Positions 32,623-41,805 are shown, numbered from the stretch's first letter. The stretch is DNA of 43,595 nt from SXOA01 sp051004015 (GCA_051004015.1 JBPCKT010000093.1:1-43595); one strand, 5' to 3'. Numbers and translations are program-made. Notes: generated by a model from the letters alone, not told the origin.

Positions 32623-32836
32623 GGTTCATTCCTTGGAAAACGGCATCGAGGGGACACTGGCGGATCAGCCGGCTCAAATGGGCTGCTAGAGAAATGGACG
32701 CCAGCCGCTAGCCGAGGGAGCGCCAAAAATGCAGATTTTCCAAAATGAGCAGGAACCGGCTCGCGTACCCGGCTAGAAACAGCCTCTCTCGAGGGGCGAA
32801 GAATGCCGCGCTCACGGAGTAAGCGGGTTACTTTGG
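32623..32836. other. intergenic region before the DUF1501 gene
   Basis: About 210 bases with no gene. It holds the right arm (32809-32826) of an 18-base inverted repeat that frames the DUF1501 gene, and short partial palindromes with a GCCGCTAGCCGAGG word. No promoter can be named. Confidence 0.45.
32809..32826. repeat. inverted repeat flanking the DUF1501 gene, right arm
   Basis: The sequence CGCTCACGGAGTAAGCGG is the exact reverse complement of 34193-34210, so the DUF1501 gene lies between two 18-base arms. The other arm also folds on itself (GTCCGCT...AGCGGAC). Confidence 0.6.
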
Positions 32837-34186
32837 CTACATCAATTCCCGAATCGGTGCCGGATCGCTGACGAGGTGGGTCGGCCGGCCCTGGGGGGTG
32901 TAGAGCATTTTGTCGGGGTTGATGCCGAGCTTGGTGTAGATGGTGCTGACGAAGTTTTCGGGGGAGAGGACGCGAGTGTCGGCGGCGTAGCCTTTGCGGT
33001 CGGTGGAGCCGACGACGACTCCGCCGGGGGTGCCGCCGCCGGCCATGAGGACGGACATGGCGTTAGCCCAGTGATCGCGGCCCGGTTTATTTTCGCCGGA
33101 GAGCTTGCTGATGGCGGGGGTGCGGCCGAATTCGCCCAGGGCGACGACGAGCGTGCTTTCCAGCAGGCCGTGGTCCGCCAGATCGCTGATGAGGGTGGCC
33201 ACCGTGTTGTCCCACTCCGGCAGCCGTTTGCGGCAGGCGCCGAAGATGTCGGAGTGATGGTCCCAGCCGCCGTCATACAGAGTGATGAAGGGGACGCCGG
33301 CCTGGACGAGGCGACGGGCGAGGAGAGCCCGCTGGCCCAGGCCGTTGCGCCCGTAGGCGGCGCGGACGTTTTCCGGCTCGCTGTGGATATCGAACGCGGC
33401 CTGGGCCTGTTTGGAGGTAACCAGGTCGAATCCCTGGCGGTAGTACTCGTCAAAGCCGCTGACGGGGTCGCCGGTGGAGGGGTCGTTGTAGCGCTCGATT
33501 TTGTCGACGAGCCTTTTGAGGTCGGTGCGACTGCTGAAGCGGCCCTCGGTGAGGCCGCGGGGAAGGGCGACGTCGCGGACGCGGAAGTTCTGGTTGTTCG
33601 GGTCGCCGTCGACGACGAAGGGGGCGTACTTGGCCCCCAGGAAATTCGGGCCGCCGGAGCGGGACATCGAGGGGATCGAGAAATACGCGGGGAGGCCGTT
33701 GTCCTGACCGAGCTGGTGAGCGGCGACGCTCCCCATGCTGGGATGAAAACTGACGAACGCCCCGCAGCCGACGGGGATGCGGGGCGGGGCCCCGGTCATC
33801 ATGTAATGGTTGCCGGCCCCGTGATTCCCCTGGTCGTGGCGGATGGAGCGGATGATGGAGAACTTGTCCAGGCTGCTCGCCAGGCGGGTCATGTGCTGGC
33901 TGAACTCGACGCCGGAAACTTTCGTCGGGATGGCGGAGAAGTCGCCGCGGATTTCGGCGGGGGCGTCGGGCTTGGGGTCAAAGGTCTCGAAATGGCTGGG
34001 GCCGCCGTCCATCCAAATCAGGATGCAACTCTTGGCCTTGGCCTTGATGCCGTCCTTTCCGGCCTTCACGGCGGAATCAGCAGCCTGAGCCCGGAGGCGG
34101 AGGGCACTGACCAGGCCGCCGCCGAGGAGGGAGCCGAGGCCGAGCTTAAGGCAGTCGCGACGGGAAAACATGGGAGGGTCTCGCAT
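32837..34186 (-). CDS. DUF1501 protein, twin-arginine exported
   Basis: About 449-residue DUF1501 protein, a very common planctomycete family of unknown function related to alkaline phosphatase-like/sulfatase-fold proteins. It starts with a twin-arginine leader ('MFSRRDCLKLGLGSLLGGGL', with the RR motif), so it is exported folded. Family features are 'ILIWMDGGPSHFETFDPKPDAP', 'IIRSIRHDQGNHGAGNHYMMTG' and the C-terminal 'ALGEFGRTPAI' and 'GRDHWANAMSVLMAGGG', which hold the conserved metal-like residues. The two ATGs at 34186 and 34171 are both possible; the second begins exactly with the Tat motif. These genes usually follow a DUF1549/DUF1553 partner, but none is adjacent here. It is flanked by an 18-base inverted repeat. 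Confidence 0.92.
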   Translation of the reverse strand: MRDPPMFSRRDCLKLGLGSLLGGGLVSALRLRAQAADSAVKAGKDGIKAKAKSCILIWMDGGPSHFETFDPKPDAPAEIRGDFSAIPTKVSGVEFSQHMTRLASSLDKFSIIRSIRHDQGNHGAGNHYMMTGAPPRIPVGCGAFVSFHPSMGSVAAHQLGQDNGLPAYFSIPSMSRSGGPNFLGAKYAPFVVDGDPNNQNFRVRDVALPRGLTEGRFSSRTDLKRLVDKIERYNDPSTGDPVSGFDEYYRQGFDLVTSKQAQAAFDIHSEPENVRAAYGRNGLGQRALLARRLVQAGVPFITLYDGGWDHHSDIFGACRKRLPEWDNTVATLISDLADHGLLESTLVVALGEFGRTPAISKLSGENKPGRDHWANAMSVLMAGGGTPGGVVVGSTDRKGYAADTRVLSPENFVSTIYTKLGINPDKMLYTPQGRPTHLVSDPAPIRELM

Positions 34187-34192
34187 AGTAGT

Positions 34193-34210
34193 CCGCTTAC
34201 TCCGTGAGCG
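34193..34210. repeat. inverted repeat flanking the DUF1501 gene, left arm
   Basis: CCGCTTACTCCGTGAGCG, reverse complement of 32809-32826. It lies just upstream of the DUF1501 start and also forms a short hairpin of its own. Confidence 0.6.
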
Positions 34211-34314
34211 GACAGCGTGCATACGGAGTGTGCAGGCTACGAAGGGGAACGCATCTACGCCTGTTTATCTTATCGGCTGGGGGGCGTGGGATGCTACTGG
34301 ATTAGTGGGCGAGG

Positions 34315-36294
34315 CTACCGCTGCGAGACGTGGTAGTTGTGGCACTTGAGGCACTGGTCCCCGGCGGCGGCAGCGGTGTGGCAGGACGCGCAGGCGGATT
34401 TGGAGAGCGGGGCAAAGCCGGCAGAAGACAGCGCGTGGCAGTGGGTGCAGTCCGCGAGCTCTGGCTGGATGAGATGGGGACGGTGCGAGAATTTGGTGAA
34501 GGTTTTGAAAGCGGGCTCGCGGTTGGTGGAATGCCAGTGAATCGTCTGCCTCGCGGAAAGATCGTCTCGGTCGATGCTATGGCACTGGACGCAGTAGCCG
34601 ATGGAGTTTGGTTTGGTGAGGCTGTCGCGGAGAGCGGTAGTCGCGGACGAGCCTTTGATCTTGTTCGTCAGAGACAGCTCTATCCACGCCTTGAGCAACG
34701 GATCGGCATGGCCGGAGGGACGCCAGGCAATCGAGTAGCTGGCGTCAATCCGCCGCCAGCCGGGAGAGGAGCTACTCGGAGTTGGCTGCGAGGAGGAGCG
34801 AGCCGAAGCTTCTGTCGGCTTAGGTTCGGATGCGCCGCCCAACAGGTTGTCGTCGCCTTCTGCCGGCTGCGTGACAGTGGACTTCGGCTCCTGGATAACG
34901 GTTGACGGCGCTGAAGCGGCGCGATGCGGCGGCAACGGCTGGCCTGCACGGAGCAGAGCCATTTCTTCAGCCAGCTTCGGCAGCCAGGCGGTTTGCGCGG
35001 CCCGCAGTACGTCTGGCGGCAATTGAGCCCAGAATTGCGACGATTCTTTGATACTTAGGCGGCGCGCAAACGCCGCCTCACCCTCGGTCGCCAATTCATG
35101 CAACAGCCTCTTGCTGGCAAACGCCACGTCGGCCGCAGCGGAAAGCTGGTCTTTGTTCGCCGCATCCACCGCTGATAAATCGCCCTTCGGAATCTTCGCC
35201 AACGCTTTTGCCGTCTGCTCATCGGTGGAAAGCAGCAGCGCCATCGCCGGTGGAATGACGCCGTCGAAGTCGTTACTGATGCCCTCGGGCCATTCGCCGA
35301 TGTTGAGGCCGGCATCCGTGAGCGCGGCGATGTTCATGCCGGGCAGAGCGAAAAGTTGGAAGCCTGCTTCGCCGCTCTGCTTGATTTTCGGCTCGTGGCA
35401 CGAGGCACAAGCAGTCTGAAAGCCGGCCAGCAGCTTGGTATCCCTCCGGGCGTCGTCGACGTGGCAAGTCTCGCAGCGAAACGCCTGCTTGCCGGCGGGA
35501 AAGTGTTTGGCCTGGTGCCCGGCGTGATCGAAGGCAATCGGGCTGGGCTTCTCGAAGGGCCAACTCGTGAACTCGGGGTGTCCGCTGGCAAGGCTTGGAA
35601 AGGTCTTGGCGTGGCACGCCTGGCACTGCGAGTTGCTGAGCGCCGCCAGGTCGTGGTCCTGGCCATGATGTTCCCGGTGACAAGCCGCGCAGCCGATTTC
35701 GCCCCGGTCGTTTTTTGAAATCGATACGGTTCTGGTCCAGCTTCTGTTGCTGTTTTTGTCACTTCCGCCGGTCACCTCCGCGGTGTGTTTCGCCAGGCGC
35801 TCGGGCGTAACTCCGTGTGGCAGCAGGGCGTGGACCGAGTCGAGGCCCTTGTCATGGCACTTGAGACACAGCGTGCTTTGCGGCGTTTGCAGCGAGTTAC
35901 CCCCAGCCAGATGCAGCGCCCAGTCGCCGACCGTCTTGTCGCCCGCTTCGTGGCAAGCGGCGCAGCGGTTGGAAGTGCTGCTGCTGCTCAGGATTTGAGC
36001 ATGGTGGAGCGTCAGCGGGCCGGGGGCGAAGGCTTCCTTCCAACAAGCGTTGGACAGCAACACCAAGAGGGCCGCCAGGCTGAGCACAGTGCAGGCGAAC
36101 ACGAAAATCCGCCGTCGCGAGCGCAGACTCCGCCGCGGGACGCACGACTTATCAGGTTCCAGGCAGCGGCCAGAAGGCGACGGCCCGCGTACGCAGCGGC
36201 GGCCTTTGCAGGCGCGGCCGCAGACCCAGGCACTGGGGCGCTCGTAACGGCTGAAGTCGTCTGGCGACGGGCGAAGATTGGGAAGGGTCGTCAT
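34315..36294 (-). CDS. decahaem c-type cytochrome, membrane-anchored
   Basis: 659-residue protein. Residues 1-60 are basic and hold five or six cysteines (WVCGRACKG, RRCVRG, GRCLEP), which resembles a small metal-binding head; 62-84 is one transmembrane helix. Ten CXXCH haem motifs follow (RCAACH, LCLKCH, GCAACH, QCQACH, RCETCH, ACASCH, then a linker of about 240 residues, and YCVQCH, DCTHCH, ACASCH, QCLKCH). It is therefore a decahaem cytochrome that should pass electrons in the periplasm. Its start overlaps the stop of the upstream His-rich membrane gene by four bases (ATGA, 36291-36294), placing it in the same operon. The electron acceptor is unknown. Confidence 0.88.
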   Translation of the reverse strand: MTTLPNLRPSPDDFSRYERPSAWVCGRACKGRRCVRGPSPSGRCLEPDKSCVPRRSLRSRRRIFVFACTVLSLAALLVLLSNACWKEAFAPGPLTLHHAQILSSSSTSNRCAACHEAGDKTVGDWALHLAGGNSLQTPQSTLCLKCHDKGLDSVHALLPHGVTPERLAKHTAEVTGGSDKNSNRSWTRTVSISKNDRGEIGCAACHREHHGQDHDLAALSNSQCQACHAKTFPSLASGHPEFTSWPFEKPSPIAFDHAGHQAKHFPAGKQAFRCETCHVDDARRDTKLLAGFQTACASCHEPKIKQSGEAGFQLFALPGMNIAALTDAGLNIGEWPEGISNDFDGVIPPAMALLLSTDEQTAKALAKIPKGDLSAVDAANKDQLSAAADVAFASKRLLHELATEGEAAFARRLSIKESSQFWAQLPPDVLRAAQTAWLPKLAEEMALLRAGQPLPPHRAASAPSTVIQEPKSTVTQPAEGDDNLLGGASEPKPTEASARSSSQPTPSSSSPGWRRIDASYSIAWRPSGHADPLLKAWIELSLTNKIKGSSATTALRDSLTKPNSIGYCVQCHSIDRDDLSARQTIHWHSTNREPAFKTFTKFSHRPHLIQPELADCTHCHALSSAGFAPLSKSACASCHTAAAAGDQCLKCHNYHVSQR

Positions 36295-37145
36295 CGCATC
36301 CCTCCGTGGAATGCGTGGGCCAGCATCGCGTGAAAGCCGGCGAAGAGCAGCAGGGCGTAGGTGCCGCCGATGTGGGCGAACAGCCAGCACTTGAGCCAGC
36401 CTTGCAAGGCTTCGTGATAGTCGAGGTCGTCCTTGCGGGCGGTCAGCGCCGCCAGTTCCTCCACGAGCTGCTGCTGGGGCTCGCCCAGGTATCGTTTCAA
36501 TTCGGTGAGCTCCGCCAGCAGTTGTCGCCGGAGCGTGCTGGTCGGCCGCAGATAGTATCTCCAGCCGCGAGCACCTTCTAGGAAGCGGAAGAGGCGGCGC
36601 GCATAAACATCCGTGACCACGGCGGCGCTGGAGTCAGAGCTTGCGGCGAGCACCAGCTCGTGGGCACGTTCGGCCACCTGTCTCCGCATACCAGGAATGC
36701 GTTCCCAAATGACTTCCTCCCCCAGCGCGGCCAGGCGGGGTGGAATGGTTCGCGTGAGGTACAGCCCATAGAAGCCGCTCGCCGTTACCAGCAGATAGAG
36801 TCCCGCCAGCGACGATTCGAAGATGCCGGTGGGAATCCGAAAACTAGTATGGAGCAGGAACACCCACACGGCTCCCAGCCCGACATAGATATGGAGCTGC
36901 AGCCAGGAGGTGGAAGTCCCCAGCGGCAGAAACGTGAGCTTCTTGCGGACGTTGTACAATGCCAGAAAAACGATGGCTGCCAGTAGCAATGCGCCGCTGG
37001 TAAACGCGTGGGGCCGTAGCGTCACCACCTCCATCCGCCACCACGCCGTCACGCCGGCCAGGGCCGCCACCATCAATAACAAGCTCCGCAGCCGGCGGCG
37101 GACGAAGGCGCTGCGGACCAGCGCGGAGAGGCTGAGCGAAGTCAT
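36291..37145 (-). CDS. His-rich membrane protein, cytochrome b-like
   Basis: 284-residue integral membrane protein. Predicted helices lie near 20-36, 47-66, 84-101, 110-131 and 258-278. Histidines occur at positions that fit haem ligands: H85 in 'LQLHIYVG', H99 in 'FLLHTSF', and H258, H272, H277 in 'FAHIGGTYALLLFAGFHAMLAHAF'. That layout resembles b-type membrane cytochromes of quinol or ferric-reductase type, so it could carry electrons across the membrane between the Fe-S protein and the decahaem partner. A long soluble loop of about 120 residues lies between helices 4 and 5. Both ends overlap neighbours by four bases, giving a single transcription unit. Haem binding is inferred. Confidence 0.75.
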   Translation of the reverse strand: MTSLSLSALVRSAFVRRRLRSLLLMVAALAGVTAWWRMEVVTLRPHAFTSGALLLAAIVFLALYNVRKKLTFLPLGTSTSWLQLHIYVGLGAVWVFLLHTSFRIPTGIFESSLAGLYLLVTASGFYGLYLTRTIPPRLAALGEEVIWERIPGMRRQVAERAHELVLAASSDSSAAVVTDVYARRLFRFLEGARGWRYYLRPTSTLRRQLLAELTELKRYLGEPQQQLVEELAALTARKDDLDYHEALQGWLKCWLFAHIGGTYALLLFAGFHAMLAHAFHGGMR

Positions 37146-38941
37146 GCGGCTTCTCCTCGCCAGTTCCCTTCCCGCCAGTCACTCAGCGGCGTGGTCTCGG
37201 TCAGGTCGATGCGGATGAGGGCGTCGTGCGGGCAGGCGTTCTGGCAAGCCGGGCCGGTCCGTTGCTCGTGGCACATGTCGCACTTAGTCGCCTTGAAGAT
37301 CGGCAGCTCCGTCACATGGTCTTGCAGGCGGTTGCCGGAGGGGTCGAGAATCTCGACCATCCGGATGTTCTGATACGGGCAACTGTTGGCACAGGTCGCG
37401 CAGCCGATGCAGGTGCGGTCGTTAATGGTCACGTTCCCGGACCTCTCCTCGCGGGAAATTGCTCCCGTAGGGCAGCCAATCATGCAGACGGGGTCGGCGC
37501 AGTGCATGCAAGCGCTGGCAAATAGGTACTTGCCATGCCGCGGCCCTTCGCGCAAGAACCGCGGGTTCCCTTCGTGAGCATTGGCACAGGCCCGCACGCA
37601 GTCATCGCAGCGCGTGCAGCGGTCCAGGTCCACGACCATCGCCTGGGTCCCGTTCGCCAAGCGACGCTCGACGAGGAATTCCATCAATGCCGTTGGCAGC
37701 GGCTGGCGTCGGTCGGGGAGCTTGCCGGGAACGCGGCTTTCATCTCTGGCGATCGGATTCAAACTGGTCGGCGATTCCCGCGACAGCTCCGCGGCAGGCA
37801 GATGTGGCAGGATGTGCTTGACCGCAATGCCGGCCGGGATTCGCAGCACGTCCACATAGCCGGTCGCGCGCAACGAATCCTGATAGGGGACCACCTGGCC
37901 GCTCGCGGCTTTGGCATTATGCACAATCTCCCGCAAGCCAAACATCCGCCCTTTCCCGATGTACGACATCGTCTTGTGCCCGTCTCCATGCCGCCGGCAG
38001 ACGCGGGCGAAGCCGCTACGAATCATCCAGAGGTCGTTGGCGTAATGCCCCTCCTGGGCGATGAGCGGCTCAGCCTCAATCCGCGTGGCGGGGGCTGCCC
38101 CAGCAAGCTGTTTGTATTCGGACATCCATTCGAAGTTGCCGTAGGTCTCAAAAATCGTCGCATCGGCAATCGCGGCCAGCGACGCCTCCGGCAGCCGGCG
38201 GAAGAGGGGCGTCTCCCGCAGATGAACCCGCAAGCTGTTCTCCCGGTACAGCCGGTCCAGATGTTCCTGCAGCCGCTTGTCACGCCTGAGCAGCCGCAGC
38301 CCCTGCCAGCGGATTTCGAGCAACGTGCAGGCTTCTTCCGCGAACACCGTTGCCGTCCGCGGCGTCCGGCTCATCGCGGCCATTTCCCCGAACATCTCTC
38401 CCTGCCCCAGCCGTACTGTGTTATGCCGGTCGAGCACGCCGGGAACATCCTGCAGGAAGACGCACGTGCCCGCTTCATTCGTGCGAGTTCCGGTGGAAGC
38501 AACCCGCCCACTTCTCGCTGCCGGTCCGTTCCCGGTTGCTTCCATTGAATAATCTCTTACTTCCTGCCAGGCGGGGTTCGCCCAAAGCTGGGCAATCGTC
38601 TGAAAGAACGTCCGCTTCTTCGGCCGCTCCCGCCCCAGCAGTTCGGCGGGCATCTTTTCCAGCACGACTCGCAAAAGGCCGCTGAGCACCAGAAACGCGC
38701 TGTTGCCATAATCCCCCTCGCGGATGACCAGATCCCCGGGCTGGTGATGAACGATGCGGCAGTCATTGCGCAGTATGCCCGCCAGCGGCGACGCCGGCGG
38801 AAAGCGGGCCGGGTCCATTCGGCGGAACGGCTCTTGCGCAAGCAGCCACTGGGCGTCCCCATCGGTCATTTTCTCACCGAAAGGGATATCCCACCGCTGC
38901 GGCCGCTGAATGGAGGCGAAGCCTTCCGCCATAACGTGCAT
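37142..38941 (-). CDS. double cyclic-nucleotide domain fused to four [4Fe-4S] ferredoxin
   Basis: 599-residue cytoplasmic protein. Residues 44-230 and 246-385 each resemble a cyclic-nucleotide-binding (Crp/CNB) domain; the first has 'LVIREGDYGNSAFLVLSGLLRV' and 'GEMFGEMAAMSRTPRTATV', the second 'PLIAQEGHYANDLWMIRSGFARV'. Residues 436-580 hold four clusters of four cysteines (C442/445/448/452, C478/481/486/490, C511/514/517/521, C554/557/566/570), the classic arrangement of HybA/DmsB-type electron-transfer subunits. The fusion links a small-molecule sensor to an electron carrier. It heads a three-gene operon with ATGA overlaps into the membrane protein and the decahaem cytochrome. The start ATG at 38941 was used; an in-frame ATG at 38932 is equally possible. 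Confidence 0.88.
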   Translation of the reverse strand: MHVMAEGFASIQRPQRWDIPFGEKMTDGDAQWLLAQEPFRRMDPARFPPASPLAGILRNDCRIVHHQPGDLVIREGDYGNSAFLVLSGLLRVVLEKMPAELLGRERPKKRTFFQTIAQLWANPAWQEVRDYSMEATGNGPAARSGRVASTGTRTNEAGTCVFLQDVPGVLDRHNTVRLGQGEMFGEMAAMSRTPRTATVFAEEACTLLEIRWQGLRLLRRDKRLQEHLDRLYRENSLRVHLRETPLFRRLPEASLAAIADATIFETYGNFEWMSEYKQLAGAAPATRIEAEPLIAQEGHYANDLWMIRSGFARVCRRHGDGHKTMSYIGKGRMFGLREIVHNAKAASGQVVPYQDSLRATGYVDVLRIPAGIAVKHILPHLPAAELSRESPTSLNPIARDESRVPGKLPDRRQPLPTALMEFLVERRLANGTQAMVVDLDRCTRCDDCVRACANAHEGNPRFLREGPRHGKYLFASACMHCADPVCMIGCPTGAISREERSGNVTINDRTCIGCATCANSCPYQNIRMVEILDPSGNRLQDHVTELPIFKATKCDMCHEQRTGPACQNACPHDALIRIDLTETTPLSDWREGNWRGEAA

Positions 38942-39078
38942 CCCTGCCAGAAAAGACTATTGTCCGGCCCGTAGCATAGGTCCCGCTATCACTTCGGAGC
39001 AACGCCGAATTCGCGGAGCTAGCAGCGGGACTAGCCGTCGCATTTCGGCGATCCGACGAAAGTTTTGGGGGCGGCCAG

Positions 39079-40140
39079 CTATTTCTTCTCTTCCTTCTTC
39101 GACTCTTCCTTCTTCACCTCCGCGGCAGCGGGCGCGGCCGGCGCGGGGAAGACTTCCATTTTGGTGGCGACGTTCCAGAGTTTAAGAGAGTCGCTATGGC
39201 TGCCGGTGGCGAGGAGCGTGCCGTCGGGGGAGAAGGCGATTGCCCAGACGGTGCTCTTGTAGGGGCCGAAGGAGTGGGCTTCTTTCTTTTCGGCCAGGTT
39301 CCAAAGCTTGACGGTCCGGTCGTGGCTGCTGGTGGCGAGCCATGCGCCGTCGGGGGAGAAGGCGACGTTGCTCACCCAATCCTTATGGCCTTCCATGGCG
39401 AGTTGTTCTTTGCCGGCCGCGTCGAAGACCCGGACTTTGCGGTCGGCTCCGCAGGTGGCCAACTTGCTGCCGTCTTTGGCATACGTGATGGCCCAAACCG
39501 CGTCGCCGTGCCCCTCCAGCTTTCCCTTCTCCGCGCCGTCGGCGACGTTCCAGAGCTTGCCGAACTTGTCGGTGGAGCAAGTCGCCAGCGTGGTCCCGTC
39601 GGGCGAGAACGCCAGATCATAGACAGCCGCTTCGTGGGCTTTGATGGTTTTGAATTCCTTGGTCCCTTCGGTTTCCCAAATGACCACGTTGCCGTCTTCC
39701 CCGGCGGTGGCGAAGTATTTGCCATCGGCCGTGATGGCCACGCTGCGGCACCAGCTCTTGTGCTTATCGAGCGTCGCCTTCGGTTTCTTTTCGGCCAAAT
39801 CCCAAACGACGACCTTGCCGTCATAGCCGCTCGTAATCAGGGTCTTGGCATCGGTGGAAATGGCGACCGACCAGACGTTGGTCGGGTGGCCCCCTTCCAG
39901 GCTGGCGACGAGCGCCCCGGTTTTGGGGTCCCAGAGCTTCACGTCGCCGGGGCGGTATTGCAGACTTTCGCCGCCGACAGACGCCAGAATCGCCCCATCA
40001 TTAGAAAAGACCAGTGACGTGACCCAGCGGGTGTGCTTGGCAATTGCCGGAGCTTCTTGGGCGGTCACTCCGGAGAGCGCGACGCAAATCATCGCGGCAG
40101 CAAAGAGCGAGGTTGGCACAGTGCGAGTAAAGGTCGGCAT
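39079..40140 (-). CDS. exported seven-blade WD40 protein
   Basis: 353-residue protein with a signal peptide ('MPTFTRTVPTSLFAAAMICVALSGVTA', cut near 26) followed by seven WD40 repeats, each ending in an 'IWD/LWNV/VWDL' type motif and beginning with 'GH...V..FSPDG' ('AISTDAKTLITSGYDGKVVVWDL', 'AFSPDGTTLATCSTDKFG' and so on). Seven repeats make a complete beta-propeller, so it is a self-contained scaffold. GGAGGGG lies 4 bases before ATG 40140. The C-terminal 20 residues are Lys/Glu-rich. It shares no operon with the electron-transfer genes (137-base gap). Ligand unknown. Confidence 0.88.
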   Translation of the reverse strand: MPTFTRTVPTSLFAAAMICVALSGVTAQEAPAIAKHTRWVTSLVFSNDGAILASVGGESLQYRPGDVKLWDPKTGALVASLEGGHPTNVWSVAISTDAKTLITSGYDGKVVVWDLAEKKPKATLDKHKSWCRSVAITADGKYFATAGEDGNVVIWETEGTKEFKTIKAHEAAVYDLAFSPDGTTLATCSTDKFGKLWNVADGAEKGKLEGHGDAVWAITYAKDGSKLATCGADRKVRVFDAAGKEQLAMEGHKDWVSNVAFSPDGAWLATSSHDRTVKLWNLAEKKEAHSFGPYKSTVWAIAFSPDGTLLATGSHSDSLKLWNVATKMEVFPAPAAPAAAEVKKEESKKEEKK

Positions 40141-40452
40141 TTTCCCCTCCGGCAGTAAACAAGTGGATGCAGAATCAAGGCCCCCGAATCAGTGCCTATC
40201 ATGCGCCGCGCCTGGGCCGCCAGCAAGCAGTGACCGCAAACGGCAAAGATGCCTCCGCAATTTAATGGCAAAAATTCTGCCGTAACGCCCCTGGTTGATT
40301 GCCAGTAGCGGCGCGACTCCCTATACTGACCGGCAGTCGGTAATGGCGTTATTTCCTCATTAGGCACTTGCAACGGCTAGTTATGGGAAATTTGTTCCCG
40401 TTATCCGCCGGCAAAAACCGCGACGGAAGTCCCAAGTGCGGGAGAGACCAAG
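40141..40452. other. divergent region with promoter and palindrome
   Basis: 312 bases between the WD40 protein and the HTH protein. It carries a good promoter-like signal at 40299-40327 pointing right and a short palindrome GGGAA (40384-40388) with TTCCC (40394-40398) near the HTH gene start. No other gene. Confidence 0.5.
40299..40327 (+). promoter_or_regulatory. candidate promoter for the HTH gene
   Basis: TTGCCA at 40299-40304, a 17-base spacer, then TATACT at 40322-40327: close to the standard -35/-10 pattern. It lies about 125 bases before the ATG at 40453. Inferred from spacing only. Confidence 0.4.
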
Positions 40453-41757
40453 ATGCGTTATTCCTTTCGGCTGGCAAAACTCGTTGGCCACACCCCGGAC
40501 CCGCGCAAACGGCCTGGGACCATCAAGCAAATCTGCGAGTTCAGCAATCTCGACCGCCATCAGGTGGCGGCTCTCCTCAAGAGCGAGGTCAAGTACATCC
40601 CGCTGGAGGCCATCGGCAAGCTCTGTGACTACCTCCTGGCCAAGCGGCTGGCCAAGCCCCAGGACCTGCCGGGCATTCTGTTCGCCCTGGAGCCGGAGAA
40701 CTTCTGGGAGCTGATTGCCCGGCGGCAGTGGGTGGAGGTCTGCATGGGGGTGCGGAAGGACGGGGCCGACGACACGCTGGACGACGCTTGGATTGTCGCC
40801 TCCGATTCCGTCATGTTCGGCGAATTGCTCCGCGGCATCACCGACTTTCGCTTGTGGGCGCCCAAAGCCGCCGCCGATGCGGCACTGCTCTTTCCCACGG
40901 AGCCGCCGGCTGACGCGAGCGAGAAAAAAAATGGCGATAACGGCGATAACGGCGCTACGGTCATTCATCACAATGGACAGAAACAAGAGGCTGCCGTCGC
41001 CACTCCGCTGTTGCCGGAAGTGCTCCGCCAGACGCTGGTCTGGAGTCCTGGGAAAAATGAGCAAGAATACAAGTCCGCGTCGGAAAAAATCCACGAGGAA
41101 TTCGGGAAACAGGAAGAAGATGACAAAGCTTTGGTCTGCATCGGCAGCGTGAAGAGCAACCCGGTCGTCGAGCGCATCATCGCTAGCGCATTTGGTTGCC
41201 CGGCATTTCAGTCGCAGGACAAGGTTGCCAGCGCGACCCAGCGGAGCGTGCCGTTTTTCCTCCGTTACCGTGACAATGATCCCCACTACCTCGCATCTTG
41301 CTGCGGCGGGTGGCAACTGGCGGAAGGGCATTCCGCCGACAAGCCGGGCATTTATTTCGAGACCAAAAGCGGCAAGTGGAACTGCTGCCCCTGCGACGAC
41401 AAAAAGCACGACGCGGCCTTCGTTTTTTATGTCAACCGCCCCTCACAAGGGATTCTCGAAATGGCCCTGGGCGGCTACTCCGGCCGCGCCAGCCGCCTGC
41501 TGGCCCAGCATCTGGATCGCTGCGCGGAAAAACTCTGGCCTCCGGTCTACAGCGGCCAGGGCCTGGAGATTGGAGCTTTCGTCATTCGTTTTCAGCTCAA
41601 GGACAAAGCCCGCAAGGACAAATCCAACCTTGGCCACGACGACGCCCCCAAAATCGAGGTCGAGCGCCTCGACGAAGAAGTCATCGTCCGGCGGATGCAG
41701 GCGGTGAGCGAGGCTCGGGGGGAAGAGACAGGGGAAGAGCCGGAGGGAGAGGAATAG
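40453..41757 (+). CDS. HTH protein with Cys-rich region, unknown
   Basis: 434-residue protein of unknown function. Residues 18-62 look like a Xre/Cro-type helix-turn-helix ('GTIKQICEFSNLDRHQVAALLKSEVKYIPLEAIGKLCDYLL'-like; shown here only in part). A long middle region has 'EPENFWELIARRQWVEV', 'IIASAFGCPAF', then 'CCGGWQLAEGHSADKPGIYFETKSGKW' in pieces, with several Cys-Cys or CPC motifs (around residues 280-320). The last third is charged. There is no signal peptide or membrane segment. GGGAGAGACCAAG gives a good ribosome site before ATG 40453. It converges with the HTH gene at 41835; the two HTH genes could belong to one acquired element, but no integrase or repeat end was seen. Confidence 0.65.
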   Translation: MRYSFRLAKLVGHTPDPRKRPGTIKQICEFSNLDRHQVAALLKSEVKYIPLEAIGKLCDYLLAKRLAKPQDLPGILFALEPENFWELIARRQWVEVCMGVRKDGADDTLDDAWIVASDSVMFGELLRGITDFRLWAPKAAADAALLFPTEPPADASEKKNGDNGDNGATVIHHNGQKQEAAVATPLLPEVLRQTLVWSPGKNEQEYKSASEKIHEEFGKQEEDDKALVCIGSVKSNPVVERIIASAFGCPAFQSQDKVASATQRSVPFFLRYRDNDPHYLASCCGGWQLAEGHSADKPGIYFETKSGKWNCCPCDDKKHDAAFVFYVNRPSQGILEMALGGYSGRASRLLAQHLDRCAEKLWPPVYSGQGLEIGAFVIRFQLKDKARKDKSNLGHDDAPKIEVERLDEEVIVRRMQAVSEARGEETGEEPEGEE

Positions 41758-41805
41758 CGGTGTAGGGGAGGGGTATTCGTGGGACCGAGCACTGCTCCGT
41801 TCTGC

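Noticed and set aside
32876..34207. Open frame of 443 codons on the plus strand
   Set aside because: It is antisense to the DUF1501 gene, and its composition is the expected mirror of it.
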